This document shows, in pieces, positions 8,308 to 15,809 of a stretch of 29,246 nucleotides of DNA. The position numbers were made by a program, and so were the translations under genes. This DNA comes from Kordiimonadaceae bacterium UBA4441 (GTDB lineage Bacteria > Pseudomonadota > Alphaproteobacteria > Sphingomonadales > Emcibacteraceae), in assembly GCA_002390425.1 (NCBI GenBank), contig DGPL01000008.1, positions 1 to 29,246 of the forward strand, read 5' to 3'. Under the pieces are notes generated by a model. It had not been told where the DNA came from, ran no database searches, and saw only the letters and a program-made list of their open reading frames with translations. How positions within the stretch are numbered: position 1 is the first letter of the stretch; each line of letters starts with the position of its first letter.

Positions 8308-9573
8308 TTAAACACCGATGCTAACCGTTATATTAATTGGCGTGGGTGATCCAGATATTTCAAAAGGTTTATCGGAAATTTGTTTTCTTACGCGTTCTGC
8401 AATAAACATAGCAAATTCAGAATCTGTTTCTGGCATAACAACAACAAATTCCTCGCCTCCGTATCTCGCGACCAAATCAATACTGCGCATATTATCAGAA
8501 ATTCTTTTTGAAAACTCTTCTAGTACTTCATCACCAGATGCATGGCCATAAGTGTCATTTACGATTTTAAAGTTATCAATATCAAGCATCAACAGTGATG
8601 TTTTTGGACGCTTCTCTGCTTCTTTTGTAAAAATATTATCAAGATGCGTATCTAAAAAATGTCGATTATAAAGGTTTGTAACAGAAACGGTAACGGCAAG
8701 TTCCATATTCTTTTGCATTTTGCCGCGTAAATGATCGGCAAATCTTTTATGACGCACCTGTGATTTAACGCGGGCAACCAATTCATTTCCGTCAATTGGG
8801 CGTGTGACATAATCTGTTACACCAATTTCCATAGCCTGAATTAACCTTTCATGATCGCCTTCATCGATTAAAACAAGTATGGGAGAATGGCGCGTATTTT
8901 CAGAAGACCTTATGGATGAACAAAGCCTTAACCCATCTACGTCTCTTAGACTTAAACTAATTATAAATAAGTCATATTGTGCTAAATTTTCAGTATTCAA
9001 TTGACCATTTTCAACATTATCCAAATCAATTTGGTCAACCGTATCCTCAAGGTACCCCGTAATTCTTTTTGCTACCCTTTCATAATCTTCAATCAAAAGA
9101 GTTTTTACATTCTCAAGTTTCAAATTGGTACTTACACCAAGATCATTTTCTGGATTAAAAGCCTGACCAGTGGACGTACGAATTCTCAATTCATCCATCA
9201 AAACTTTTAACCGAACGAGAGACTTAACTCGCGCAAAAAGAGGCATGTCTTGAATTGGCTTCGTGAGAAAATCATCAGCGCCAGCCTCAAGACCCATCAC
9301 TCGGTCTTTAGGCTGATCTAAAGCTGTTACCATAATAATAGGAATATGGGCGACATTAGGATTTGCTTTTACTTTACGGCAAACCTCAAATCCATCCATT
9401 CCTGGCATCATTACATCTAATAGAATTATATCTGGAAGTTCTTTTTCAATAATCTCCAGAGCTTCGAAACCATTCATAGCCGTTAGTACATCAAAGTACT
9501 CGCTACGAAGCTTCGCCTCGAGCAACTTCACGTTGTGAAGTACATCATCGACCACTAAGACTCTGGCTGTCAT
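8308..9573 (-). CDS. pleD: PleD-type response regulator/diguanylate cyclase, truncated by a premature TAA
   Basis: PleD makes c-di-GMP and drives the swarmer-to-stalked transition in Caulobacter. The 421-residue product has a first receiver domain with phosphoacceptor D53 (LLDVMMPGMDG) and K in FLTKPI. A second, adaptor receiver domain follows at about 155-280. It lacks the acceptor aspartate context: IISLSLRDVDG replaces the usual DxxMPxMDG. The GGDEF domain has the active site GGEEF (372-376) and the inhibitory I-site RSID (363-366). The frame stops at SIGV, where the family continues for about 40 residues. That missing part is present downstream in the same frame (see 8188-8307), so one stop codon separates them. 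The gene starts 9 nt after divK and is certainly co-transcribed with it. Whether the shortened cyclase folds is doubtful because the last helix and strand of the GGDEF domain are lost. Confidence 0.93.
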   Translation of the reverse strand: MTARVLVVDDVLHNVKLLEAKLRSEYFDVLTAMNGFEALEIIEKELPDIILLDVMMPGMDGFEVCRKVKANPNVAHIPIIMVTALDQPKDRVMGLEAGADDFLTKPIQDMPLFARVKSLVRLKVLMDELRIRTSTGQAFNPENDLGVSTNLKLENVKTLLIEDYERVAKRITGYLEDTVDQIDLDNVENGQLNTENLAQYDLFIISLSLRDVDGLRLCSSIRSSENTRHSPILVLIDEGDHERLIQAMEIGVTDYVTRPIDGNELVARVKSQVRHKRFADHLRGKMQKNMELAVTVSVTNLYNRHFLDTHLDNIFTKEAEKRPKTSLLMLDIDNFKIVNDTYGHASGDEVLEEFSKRISDNMRSIDLVARYGGEEFVVVMPETDSEFAMFIAERVRKQISDKPFEISGSPTPINITVSIGV

Positions 9574-9582
9574 TCTAAGGGG

Positions 9583-9948
9583 TTATCCTACGAATTTTCT
9601 GATAGTTTCTATAAAGTGACTAACAGATATCGGCTTAGCTATATAAGCTTCACAGCCTCCTTCACGAATTTTTTCTTCGTCACCTTTCATCGCAAAAGCC
9701 GTCACGGCAATTACTGGAATGGATTTAAGTTCATCATCTTCTTTAATCCATTTTGTTACTTCAAGACCAGATACTTCAGGCAGCTGAATATCCATAAGAA
9801 TTAAATCTGGCTTCTCATTTCTTGCAAGTTCCAAGGCTTTCATACCTTCCTGCGTTTGAACAGTCTCATATCCGTGAGCATCCAGCAAATCACAAAAGAG
9901 CTTCATATTTAAGTCATTATCTTCGACAACTAATATTTTTTTCGGCAT
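9583..9948 (-). CDS. divK: Single-domain response regulator DivK
   Basis: This is a 121-residue stand-alone receiver domain of the cell-cycle phosphorelay that controls CtrA through DivJ/PleC, DivL and CckA in alphaproteobacteria. It is nearly canonical: KKILVVEDNDLNMKLFCDLL, phosphoacceptor D53 in LILMDIQLPEVSG, then VTKWIKEDDELKSIPVIAVT, switch threonine, AFAMKGDEEKI, GGCEAY and the conserved lysine in AKPISV. There is no output domain. It is the first gene of the divK-pleD unit. The divergent region up to the DUF3572 gene (9949-10124) is very AT-rich, and I found no clear CtrA box or -35/-10 pair for divK in it. Confidence 0.97.
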   Translation of the reverse strand: MPKKILVVEDNDLNMKLFCDLLDAHGYETVQTQEGMKALELARNEKPDLILMDIQLPEVSGLEVTKWIKEDDELKSIPVIAVTAFAMKGDEEKIREGGCEAYIAKPISVSHFIETIRKFVG

Positions 9949-10124
9949 TTATGGTCTCTGTATTACTTTATTTTTTGAATTTTTTATTCAATTTCAATAC
10001 ACTTAGTCATAATAATACCCGCAGGTTATGAAGAAGCAGTTAATTTTTCAATTTGAATAGACTTTATATTATATATTTGAGTTATATTATAGCGAGCGTC
10101 TCATATAATAAAGAAGAAACATCA

Positions 10125-10412
10125 ATGGATTATGACAGAGCAGAAATAATTGCCATAAACGCACTTTCATTTATAGCATCAGATGAGAAACATTTATCGG
10201 GCTACTTAAAATTGACGGGTATGAGACTAGAATCTGTTAAGTCAGACTTGGAAAATAAAAACAAAATCGGCACTATTCTTGGCAGCATTCTTGACTACAT
10301 GCTGCAAAATGAAAAATGTCTCATCGAATGTGCTGATGCATATGAAATAAAGCCAGAAGACGTGGTAAAAGCAAGGAATTGCTTTCCAAATGCTATGCCC
10401 TTTCTATCATGA
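10125..10412 (+). CDS. DUF3572-family protein
   Basis: This 95-residue, all-helical-looking soluble protein matches the DUF3572 pattern: IIAINALSFIASDEKHLSGY, LKLTGMRLESVKSD, a middle helix ending LDYMLQNEKCLIECADAY, then KPEDVVKARNCFP. Its function is unknown. DUF3572 genes commonly sit beside divK or dinB in alphaproteobacteria. ATG 10125 was chosen because family members begin a few residues before the AEIIAINAL helix. A longer frame from 10053 adds unrelated residues. TATAAT at 10104-10109 could be its -10 element, but no -35 lies at a proper distance. The stop TGA (10410-10412) overlaps the dinB ATG (10409) as ATGA, so dinB is translationally coupled to it. Confidence 0.85.
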   Translation: MDYDRAEIIAINALSFIASDEKHLSGYLKLTGMRLESVKSDLENKNKIGTILGSILDYMLQNEKCLIECADAYEIKPEDVVKARNCFPNAMPFLS

Positions 10413-11689
10413 ATTCAGATGGTTTTGAAATTCCTTCATTTTGTCGAGATTGTTCGCTAGACTTTCTGGGCAATGGAAACAATGAGAAATGCCAGAATTG
10501 TGGTAGCCCCAGAATAGTATCTCACCTAGAAATAAATGTTTTGAACATCGCCCACATTGATTGCGATGCTTTTTATGCCAGCATCGAAAAACGCGACAAC
10601 CCTGAATTAAATTCTAAGCCGTTAATTATAGGTGGCGGAAAAAGAGGTGTTGTTTCAACGTGTTGCTATATAGCAAGAACATTCGGCGTTCGGTCCGCGA
10701 TGCCAATGTTTAAAGCAAACAAGCTTTGCCCACATGCTATTGTTTTGCCGCCCAACATGAAGAAATATTCGGCCGTTAGTAAAGAAATACGCCTGATATT
10801 TGATGAGTTAACGCCTTCCGTCGAACCTATTTCTATTGATGAAGCTTTCATCGATTTAAGTGGCACCCAAAAATTGCATGGAATGTACCCAGCACTTACA
10901 CTTAATAAAGTCGCGCAAAAAATTGAAAATGAAATAGGGATCACTGTTTCAATTGGTCTTAGCTATAATAAATTTCTTGCAAAATTAGCATCCGATTTAA
11001 ATAAGCCGAATGGCTTTTCTATTATTGGGCAACAAGAAGCAAAGACATTCTTATCAAAACAACCCATCAGCAAGATTTGGGGCGTAGGCAAAGTACTCAA
11101 TACGAAAATGAAAAGGGCTGGCATCACCCAAATCAGCCAGCTCCAGAAAATAGAATTAAAAAAATTAATTAAAGACTACGGGTCCATGGGCGAAAGACTA
11201 TATTTTTTCTCTAGGGGTGATGATAGTAGGACGATTAAACGAGAACATAAAGTTAAAAGTATTTCTAACGAAACGACGTTAGAAAAAGATGATGGTAATT
11301 ATGAATATTTAAAAAAATTACTATGGTCATTATGTGAAAAAGTATCCCGAAGACTTAAAGACCAACATTTAAGCGCCAAAACCATAGGACTTAAATTAAA
11401 AACATCAAATTTTCGAACAGTAACCAGATCCGTTTCCATAGATTCCCCAACTCAAATGGCTGAAATTCTTTATCAGTATGGTAGAAGGCTTTTAAAAAAG
11501 GAATGTAACGGGCTTGAGTATAGGTTAATCGGAATAAGCACATCAAATTTCTTTGATGAAAAATTCTCTGATATACCTGACATGTTAGACCCTACAAAAG
11601 AGACAAAGGTTAAAACAGAAAAAGCAATTGATAAAATTCGTGAAAAATTTGGTAATGATATTATAAATAAAGGAAGAAAATTCACCTGA
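10409..11689 (+). CDS. dinB: DNA polymerase IV (Y family) with N-terminal zinc ribbon
   Basis: This is an error-prone translesion polymerase. The 426-residue product has the Y-family motifs: AHIDCDAFYASIEKRDNPEL with catalytic D51 and steric-gate region F55, GVVSTCCYIARTFGVRSAMP, the second catalytic pair SIDEAF (D144, E145), and the helix-hairpin-helix KIWGVGK. The C-terminal little-finger domain covers about 285-405. An N-terminal extension carries C12-x2-C15 and C28-x2-C31, a zinc ribbon typical of alphaproteobacterial DinB. The start at 10409 is set by the ATGA overlap with the DUF3572 gene; an upstream TTG (10379) is less likely. I saw no alphaproteobacterial SOS box (GAAC-N7-GAAC or GTTC-N7-GTTC) upstream of the operon. 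Confidence 0.96.
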   Translation: MNSDGFEIPSFCRDCSLDFLGNGNNEKCQNCGSPRIVSHLEINVLNIAHIDCDAFYASIEKRDNPELNSKPLIIGGGKRGVVSTCCYIARTFGVRSAMPMFKANKLCPHAIVLPPNMKKYSAVSKEIRLIFDELTPSVEPISIDEAFIDLSGTQKLHGMYPALTLNKVAQKIENEIGITVSIGLSYNKFLAKLASDLNKPNGFSIIGQQEAKTFLSKQPISKIWGVGKVLNTKMKRAGITQISQLQKIELKKLIKDYGSMGERLYFFSRGDDSRTIKREHKVKSISNETTLEKDDGNYEYLKKLLWSLCEKVSRRLKDQHLSAKTIGLKLKTSNFRTVTRSVSIDSPTQMAEILYQYGRRLLKKECNGLEYRLIGISTSNFFDEKFSDIPDMLDPTKETKVKTEKAIDKIREKFGNDIINKGRKFT

Positions 11690-11736
11690 CTCCTAAGTCT
11701 GAATGTGTAATAATCTAATAAAAATCGAGTGGAACC

Positions 11737-13173
11737 ATGAAAATTAGATTTGGAAGAATAGTGAATTTTTTAATTACTTTTGGAATAGTTTTTTCAATAC
11801 CCTCTTTTGTAATGGGGTTTGTTGCAGCAAAATTCTACTACCAAAATGATATTAGTTTAAAATCTATCATAAACTACGAAACGAGCGAAGGGTCGGTATA
11901 TGAAATAATTTCGAATGCCGATATTACCAGTCAGATATTAGAAAAACCTTGAAAATTTATCGGCCCTTCTCCTAAGCTTGATTTACCTACTGGAAACGTA
12001 ATCCGTGCTTCCAATAAGGTCGAAATACAAAGGTCAATCGATTCTGCCAGAGCGGGTGATGTAATTGTATTAGCCCCAGGAGAATATAGGTTTACTGACT
12101 ATTCACTCGATTTTTTGAATAGTGGCACCCCCAACAATCCCATCACATTAAAAGCAATGCAGTTAGGGGACGTCATTATTAAATCAGAAATGTATGAAGG
12201 CTTTCTCATTAATGGGGCAAACTGGACATTTGAGAATTTAATAATGGAAGGTATATGCGGTGAGGATGAAAATTGTGATCATGCCTTTCATGTTGTCGAT
12301 AACGCAGACAACTTCAAACTTAAAAATAACATTATTAAAAACTTTAACTCTCATATAAAATTGAATTCAGGGGACGGTGAAAACCCAGATAACGGACTTA
12401 TTGAAAATAATTTAATCTATAATGAACGAACAAGAGACACCTCTAATTCTGTCACACTCATAGATGCGGTCAATGCTAATAATTGGGTTGTAAAAGGAAA
12501 TATAATTACTGATTTCTCTAAAGGCAGCGGCAACCAGATTAGCTATGGCGCATTTTTTAAAGGCAATGGTGAAAATAATATATTTGATGGTAATTTAATT
12601 ATGTGTGAATGGCTTCACCGAGGTGGCGTTCGACTTGGTTTATCCTTTGGTGGTGGTGGCACAGATGATGAATATTGTAACAATTATGATTGTAGTACTG
12701 AGCATTCCAATGGGATTATAAAGAATAATATCGTAATGAATTGTACAACAGACGTGGGAATATATCTAAATCGCAGCGCCAATACGCTCATTCATAATAA
12801 TTTAATTTATAACACGACCGGCATTGATGTTCGCTTTCCAACTTCAAGTGCGACTATTTATAATAATATTATTGACGGACGCATTAAAGACCGCGATGGC
12901 GGTTCTCATAAAGAAACCAATAACATTACAGAAAGATCTTCTGACAGAATAGACACCGTTGCTCACAAAATTTATAAGGCTCCAAATATCGGCGATTTTT
13001 CCATTTCCAACCCTGATCCGATAAAAGGAAAAGGTAAAAAATTAAACAAAATCACCGCTGATATTTGTGGCTTTTTACAATCTGGTGATACGAATTATAT
13101 AGGTCCCTTCGCGGCAAATACAGACAATAACTGCAATGAACAATTTAAATTTATTTCACAGTTCTTAAATTAA
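11737..13173 (+). pseudogene. Membrane-anchored right-handed beta-helix protein (polysaccharide-lyase-like), interrupted by TGA
   Basis: ATG 11737 begins a product with one transmembrane segment (about residues 11-31, FLITFGIVFSIPSFVMGFVA) and a short extracytoplasmic stalk. After 71 codons it meets TGA (11950-11952). The same frame then continues without a stop to 13173: KFIGPSPKLDLP, NVIRASNKVEIQRSIDSARA, GDVIVLAPGEY, then many beta-helix rungs with N-N-I/L motifs (LIENNLIYN, VVKGNIITD, IIKNNIVMN, LIHNNLIYN). The NVIRAS...IQRSIDSARAGDVIVLAPGEY start and the PITLKA rung resemble chondroitinase B/alginate lyase family (PL6-like) beta-helices. I see no catalytic residue that I can assign. The restored length is about 478 codons. 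The TGA may replace a TGG. A functional product starting at 12115 (TTG) is unlikely, because it would lack the first rungs and any signal. Confidence 0.72.
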
Positions 13174-13181
13174 AAAACAAT

Positions 13182-13198
13182 TTAACCATTGATTAACC
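13182..13198 (+). promoter_or_regulatory. CtrA-binding box TTAA-N7-TTAACC
   Basis: TTAACCATTGATTAACC gives TTAA, seven bases, TTAA, with both halves in the extended TTAACC(AT) form. This is the full alphaproteobacterial CtrA consensus, as known from Caulobacter. It lies 146 bp upstream of the diguanylate cyclase start and about 118 bp upstream of the predicted sigma-54 start site. Confidence 0.8.
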
Positions 13199-13242
13199 AT
13201 AATGGTGGTGATTTTACCTATCGAAAAGGCAATATTTACCTG

Positions 13243-13286
13243 AAAAGCACGCTTTAGCCTTTATTACTGGGTCTATTAGTGCTTTT
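13243..13286 (+). promoter_or_regulatory. Inverted repeat between the CtrA box and the sigma-54 promoter
   Basis: AAAAGCAC (13243-13250) and GTGCTTTT (13279-13286) are perfect inverted copies separated by 28 bp. The left arm is also part of a compact dyad AAAGC-AC-GCTTT (13244-13255). The right arm ends four bases before the -24 element. The position suits an activator or repressor site for the sigma-54 promoter, but the protein is unknown. Confidence 0.45.
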
Positions 13287-13290
13287 AAAT

Positions 13291-13306
13291 TGGCATGTCT
13301 CTTGCA
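13291..13306 (+). promoter_or_regulatory. Sigma-54 (RpoN) promoter
   Basis: TGGCATG-TCTC-TTGCA matches the -24/-12 consensus TGGCACG-N4-TTGCA at every element position but one. The invariant GG (13292-13293) and GC (13304-13305) are exactly 10 bp apart. Transcription should begin near 13317, 27 nt before the cyclase ATG. AGGAGA (13330-13335) provides the ribosome-binding site. Confidence 0.85.
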
Positions 13307-13343
13307 AATAGCAAATGTAGTTTATTTACAGGAGAAACGTATC

Positions 13344-14054
13344 ATGAGTGTCATACACTATAATCAGGACTTTCAAGTTGCCGAAACAAATTTCAAAATC
13401 AGTGAGAAAGCAACGGAGCTAGTGAAAAAATTTCATCAATCCACTGATGGACTAACTTTAAAAAATTGGAAGGCCTTATCAGAAATTCTTGATTATGCCG
13501 CAGCTGCTGAACAAACTATAGCGGAACAGAAAGTCTATATTTCAAATTTAGAATCTTTAGCTTCTACTGATATCTTAACAGGTTTACTCAATAAACAAGG
13601 GTTTGAGCATGAATTAACCCATGCGATAGAAAGAGCGAAAAGATATGGTGAAGACAGTCTATTTGCATATATCGATTTAGATGACTTCAAAGTATTAAAT
13701 GATACATATGGACATCATGCAGGTGACTTAATGCTTTTAGAGATTGGAACAGTACTGCATAAGTCAATCCGAAAAACAGATGCGGCTGCAAGACTTCACG
13801 GAGATGAATTTGGACTTTTGTTAACAAAATGCGATATCGAGAAAGCAAAAGAACGTGCGGGATATTTACGCCACCTTCTTCGCAGTGTTTCAGTGAAAAA
13901 CGAAGGTAAAGATCTCTACACATCGGCCAGTATGGGTTTTGCCGTTATAGATGAAAATAGTAAAATTGAGAATATCCTTAAAATTGCTGATCAGGCCATG
14001 TATAAAAATAAACGTGAACGCAAAAAAACGCTTAATAAATATCATATGAGTTAG
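13344..14054 (+). CDS. Soluble diguanylate cyclase (GGDEF domain, HGDEF variant)
   Basis: The predicted role is to make c-di-GMP from two GTP. The 236-residue protein has an uncharacterised helical N-terminal part (about 1-75, rich in charged helices with a likely coiled coil at 50-70) and a GGDEF domain from LASTDILTGLLNKQGFE to the C-terminal LKIADQAMYKNKRE. Metal and substrate contacts are visible (IDLDDFKVLNDTYGHHAGD). The signature is HGDEF (152-156) rather than GGDEF: its first glycine is histidine, but the D and E are kept. The inhibitory I-site RKTD (143-146) is present. There is no receiver, PAS or membrane segment. The start is set by AGGAGA 8 nt upstream. A longer frame from 13290 would begin inside the sigma-54 promoter. 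Control by sigma-54 and CtrA suggests a link to motility or the cell cycle, which is inference. Confidence 0.9.
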   Translation: MSVIHYNQDFQVAETNFKISEKATELVKKFHQSTDGLTLKNWKALSEILDYAAAAEQTIAEQKVYISNLESLASTDILTGLLNKQGFEHELTHAIERAKRYGEDSLFAYIDLDDFKVLNDTYGHHAGDLMLLEIGTVLHKSIRKTDAAARLHGDEFGLLLTKCDIEKAKERAGYLRHLLRSVSVKNEGKDLYTSASMGFAVIDENSKIENILKIADQAMYKNKRERKKTLNKYHMS

Positions 14055-14128
14055 TTTAAAGCGCTTTTCTTTAGTGAAAAAAAATCGTACTCTTTTAAAA
14101 TTCATTACCATTTTTAAACGGAGATATT

Positions 14129-14596
14129 ATGAGCAATTCACCTAAAGAAAACCTAGAAAATTTAGGTATTAGTTTACCAGAGCCAGTAGCACCTGTTGCC
14201 AATTATGTACCCTACACACAATCGGGTAGTCTATATTCAATTTCGGGACAAATTCCTTTAAAAGATGGAGCATTACCATACACTGGCAAAGTTGGTGTTG
14301 ATATTTCATTAGAAAAAGGACAAGAAGCAGCAAGGTTATGCGCGATAAATATAATTGCGCAAATCAATAGCCTTTGTGGTGGTGATCTAACTAAAGTTAA
14401 TCGTATCGTAAAACTAGGTGTTTTTATTAATTGCGATAACGGTTTCGGTGACCAACCTGAAGTTGCCAATGGTGCCTCAGATTTAATGGTTGAAGTTTTT
14501 GGTGATAAAGGAAAACATTCCCGCTCTGCTGTTGGAACAAACGCACTTCCGCGTAACGTATCTGTTGAGATTGATGCTTTAGTAGATATTTCATAA
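14129..14596 (+). CDS. RidA/YjgF-family protein
   Basis: This 155-residue protein belongs to the longer YjgF branch (YjgF_endoribonuc type) found in alphaproteobacteria. Visible features are the strand pattern YVPYTQSGSLYSISGQIPL, GKVGVDISLEKGQEAARLCA, the block GDLTKVNRIVKLGVFINC, and the C-terminal SAVGTNALPRNVSVEIDALV with the usual arginine and the acidic end. RidA proteins hydrolyse reactive enamine/imine intermediates from PLP enzymes. The exact substrate of this branch is unknown, so I give no symbol. GGAG (14120-14123) sets the start. It lies 74 nt after the cyclase and ahead of the DUF482 gene, a pairing often seen in this class. Confidence 0.88.
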   Translation: MSNSPKENLENLGISLPEPVAPVANYVPYTQSGSLYSISGQIPLKDGALPYTGKVGVDISLEKGQEAARLCAINIIAQINSLCGGDLTKVNRIVKLGVFINCDNGFGDQPEVANGASDLMVEVFGDKGKHSRSAVGTNALPRNVSVEIDALVDIS

Positions 14597-14622
14597 TTAA
14601 AATCAATTTCGAAATACCGTTT

Positions 14623-14646
14623 ATTGGAGGTAATTTTTTCTCCAAT
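14623..14646 (+). repeat. Inverted repeat before the DUF482 gene
   Basis: ATTGGAG (14623-14629) and CTCCAAT (14640-14646) form a 7-bp perfect stem with a T-rich 10-nt loop, 16 nt before the next ATG. It is not a standard terminator because no T-run follows the stem. It could affect expression of the downstream gene, or it may be incidental. Confidence 0.4.
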
Positions 14647-14662
14647 GCTGTAAGATTTAACC

Positions 14663-15799
14663 ATGGAAATATTTGTAACGGATAATATTAGTACAATTTC
14701 CCCTGTCGATTGGGATCGCTGTGCTAAGGCCAGTGATAATGAACTTAATCCGTTTTGTTCCCACGGTTTTCTTTCTGCACTTGAAGAAAGTGGTTGCGTT
14801 AATGCAAACACAGGTTGGCATCCACAACATATTATTCTTCAAGATGACAAAGGGATTATAAAAGGCTTAGTACCCTTATATTTAAAAAGTCATTCGCAAG
14901 GTGAATATGTCTTTGATCATGGTTGGGCAAATGCATATGAACAAGCAGGCGGACATTATTATCCTAAACTACAATCTTCTATTCCGTTTAGCCCTGTTAC
15001 GGGTCCTCGCCTTTTTTGTGAGGAAGAAAAGTTAAAACCGCTCTTACTAGAAGCCGCGATCAATCATGCAAAATCGTTAGGCGTATCATCATTACATTTT
15101 ACATTTATAAAGGACAATGAAATTGACATCATGAAGTCACAGCAATTATTGCATCGGCAAGATCAGCAATTTCATTGGTTAAACAAAAGTTATGGATCAT
15201 TTAATGATTTTCTGGACACTCTTTCTTCAAGAAAACGAAAGAATATTATTAAAGAAAGACAAGCGGCTGTCGTTAATGATATCAAGATTGAAATATTAAC
15301 CAGTTCAGAAATCACCGAATTGCATTGGGACCACTATTTTGAATTTTATCTAAACACATCCAACAAGAAATGGGGCCGACCATATTTAAATAGAGAATTC
15401 TTTTCTTTGATGCAGGAAAAAATAGCTGAACATGTAATATTAATTATGGCAAAAAGAGAAAATAAATATATTGCTGGCGCCTTAAATTTAAAAGGCAATG
15501 ATATCCTTTATGGTAGATACTGGGGAGCCACTGAATATCATAAATGTTTACATTTTGAACTTTGTTATTATCAAGCAATAGACTATGCAATCAAAAACAA
15601 AATGAAAATTGTGGAGGCTGGTGCACAAGGTGATCATAAAATCTCAAGAGGTTATGTTCCAGTTGCTACCAACAGTTCCCATTGGATTGAAAATCCATCA
15701 TTTAAAATGGCCATAAAAAAATTTCTCGCCCAAGAGCGTAAAGCCGTTGAACGAGAAATTGATTACTTAAGTACTTTTACACCTTTTAAAAAAGGATGA
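14663..15799 (+). CDS. DUF482/FemAB-like GNAT-fold acyltransferase
   Basis: The 378-residue protein matches the DUF482 family (also annotated peptidoglycan biosynthesis-like or GNAT N-acetyltransferase). It starts with the conserved WDRCA...NPFCSHGFLSALEESG and GWHPQHIILQDD. It continues with VFDHGWANAYEQAGGHYYPK and the PFSPVTGPRL motif. The middle helix-rich part has SSRKRKNIIKERQ, and the C-terminal GNAT half has IAGALNLKGNDILYGRYWGA, FELCYYQAIDYAI and EAGAQGDHKISRGYVP. There is no signal peptide or membrane segment. The acyl donor and acceptor are not established for the family. The start ATG has no strong ribosome-binding site and follows the hairpin at 14623-14646. Its end is 10 nt from the convergent stop of the next gene. 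Confidence 0.87.
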   Translation: MEIFVTDNISTISPVDWDRCAKASDNELNPFCSHGFLSALEESGCVNANTGWHPQHIILQDDKGIIKGLVPLYLKSHSQGEYVFDHGWANAYEQAGGHYYPKLQSSIPFSPVTGPRLFCEEEKLKPLLLEAAINHAKSLGVSSLHFTFIKDNEIDIMKSQQLLHRQDQQFHWLNKSYGSFNDFLDTLSSRKRKNIIKERQAAVVNDIKIEILTSSEITELHWDHYFEFYLNTSNKKWGRPYLNREFFSLMQEKIAEHVILIMAKRENKYIAGALNLKGNDILYGRYWGATEYHKCLHFELCYYQAIDYAIKNKMKIVEAGAQGDHKISRGYVPVATNSSHWIENPSFKMAIKKFLAQERKAVEREIDYLSTFTPFKKG

Positions 15800-15809
15800 T
15801 TCTAACTTA

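Noticed and set aside
9960..9995. A hairpin TTGAAT...ATTCAA upstream of divK as a terminator or operator
   Set aside because: The stem is short and entirely AT-rich in an AT-rich stretch, so chance is the simpler explanation.
11950..11952. Selenocysteine at the in-frame TGA of the beta-helix gene
   Set aside because: No stable hairpin with a suitable loop follows within about 40 nt, the position is a linker with no redox partner, and the family is not known to use selenocysteine.
1870..13173. A reassigned genetic code to explain the in-frame stops
   Set aside because: All three stop codons end intact neighbouring genes at the expected positions, and two different stops (TAA, TGA) are involved in the lesions.
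14656..14664. A TTAACCAT half site at the start of the DUF482 gene as a CtrA box
   Set aside because: It overlaps the start codon, and the second TTAA at seven bases is absent.
14212..14811. A 199-residue open frame on the minus strand
   Set aside because: It lies antisense to the RidA-family gene and the DUF482 start, has no ribosome-binding site or recognisable motif, and both genes it opposes match known families.
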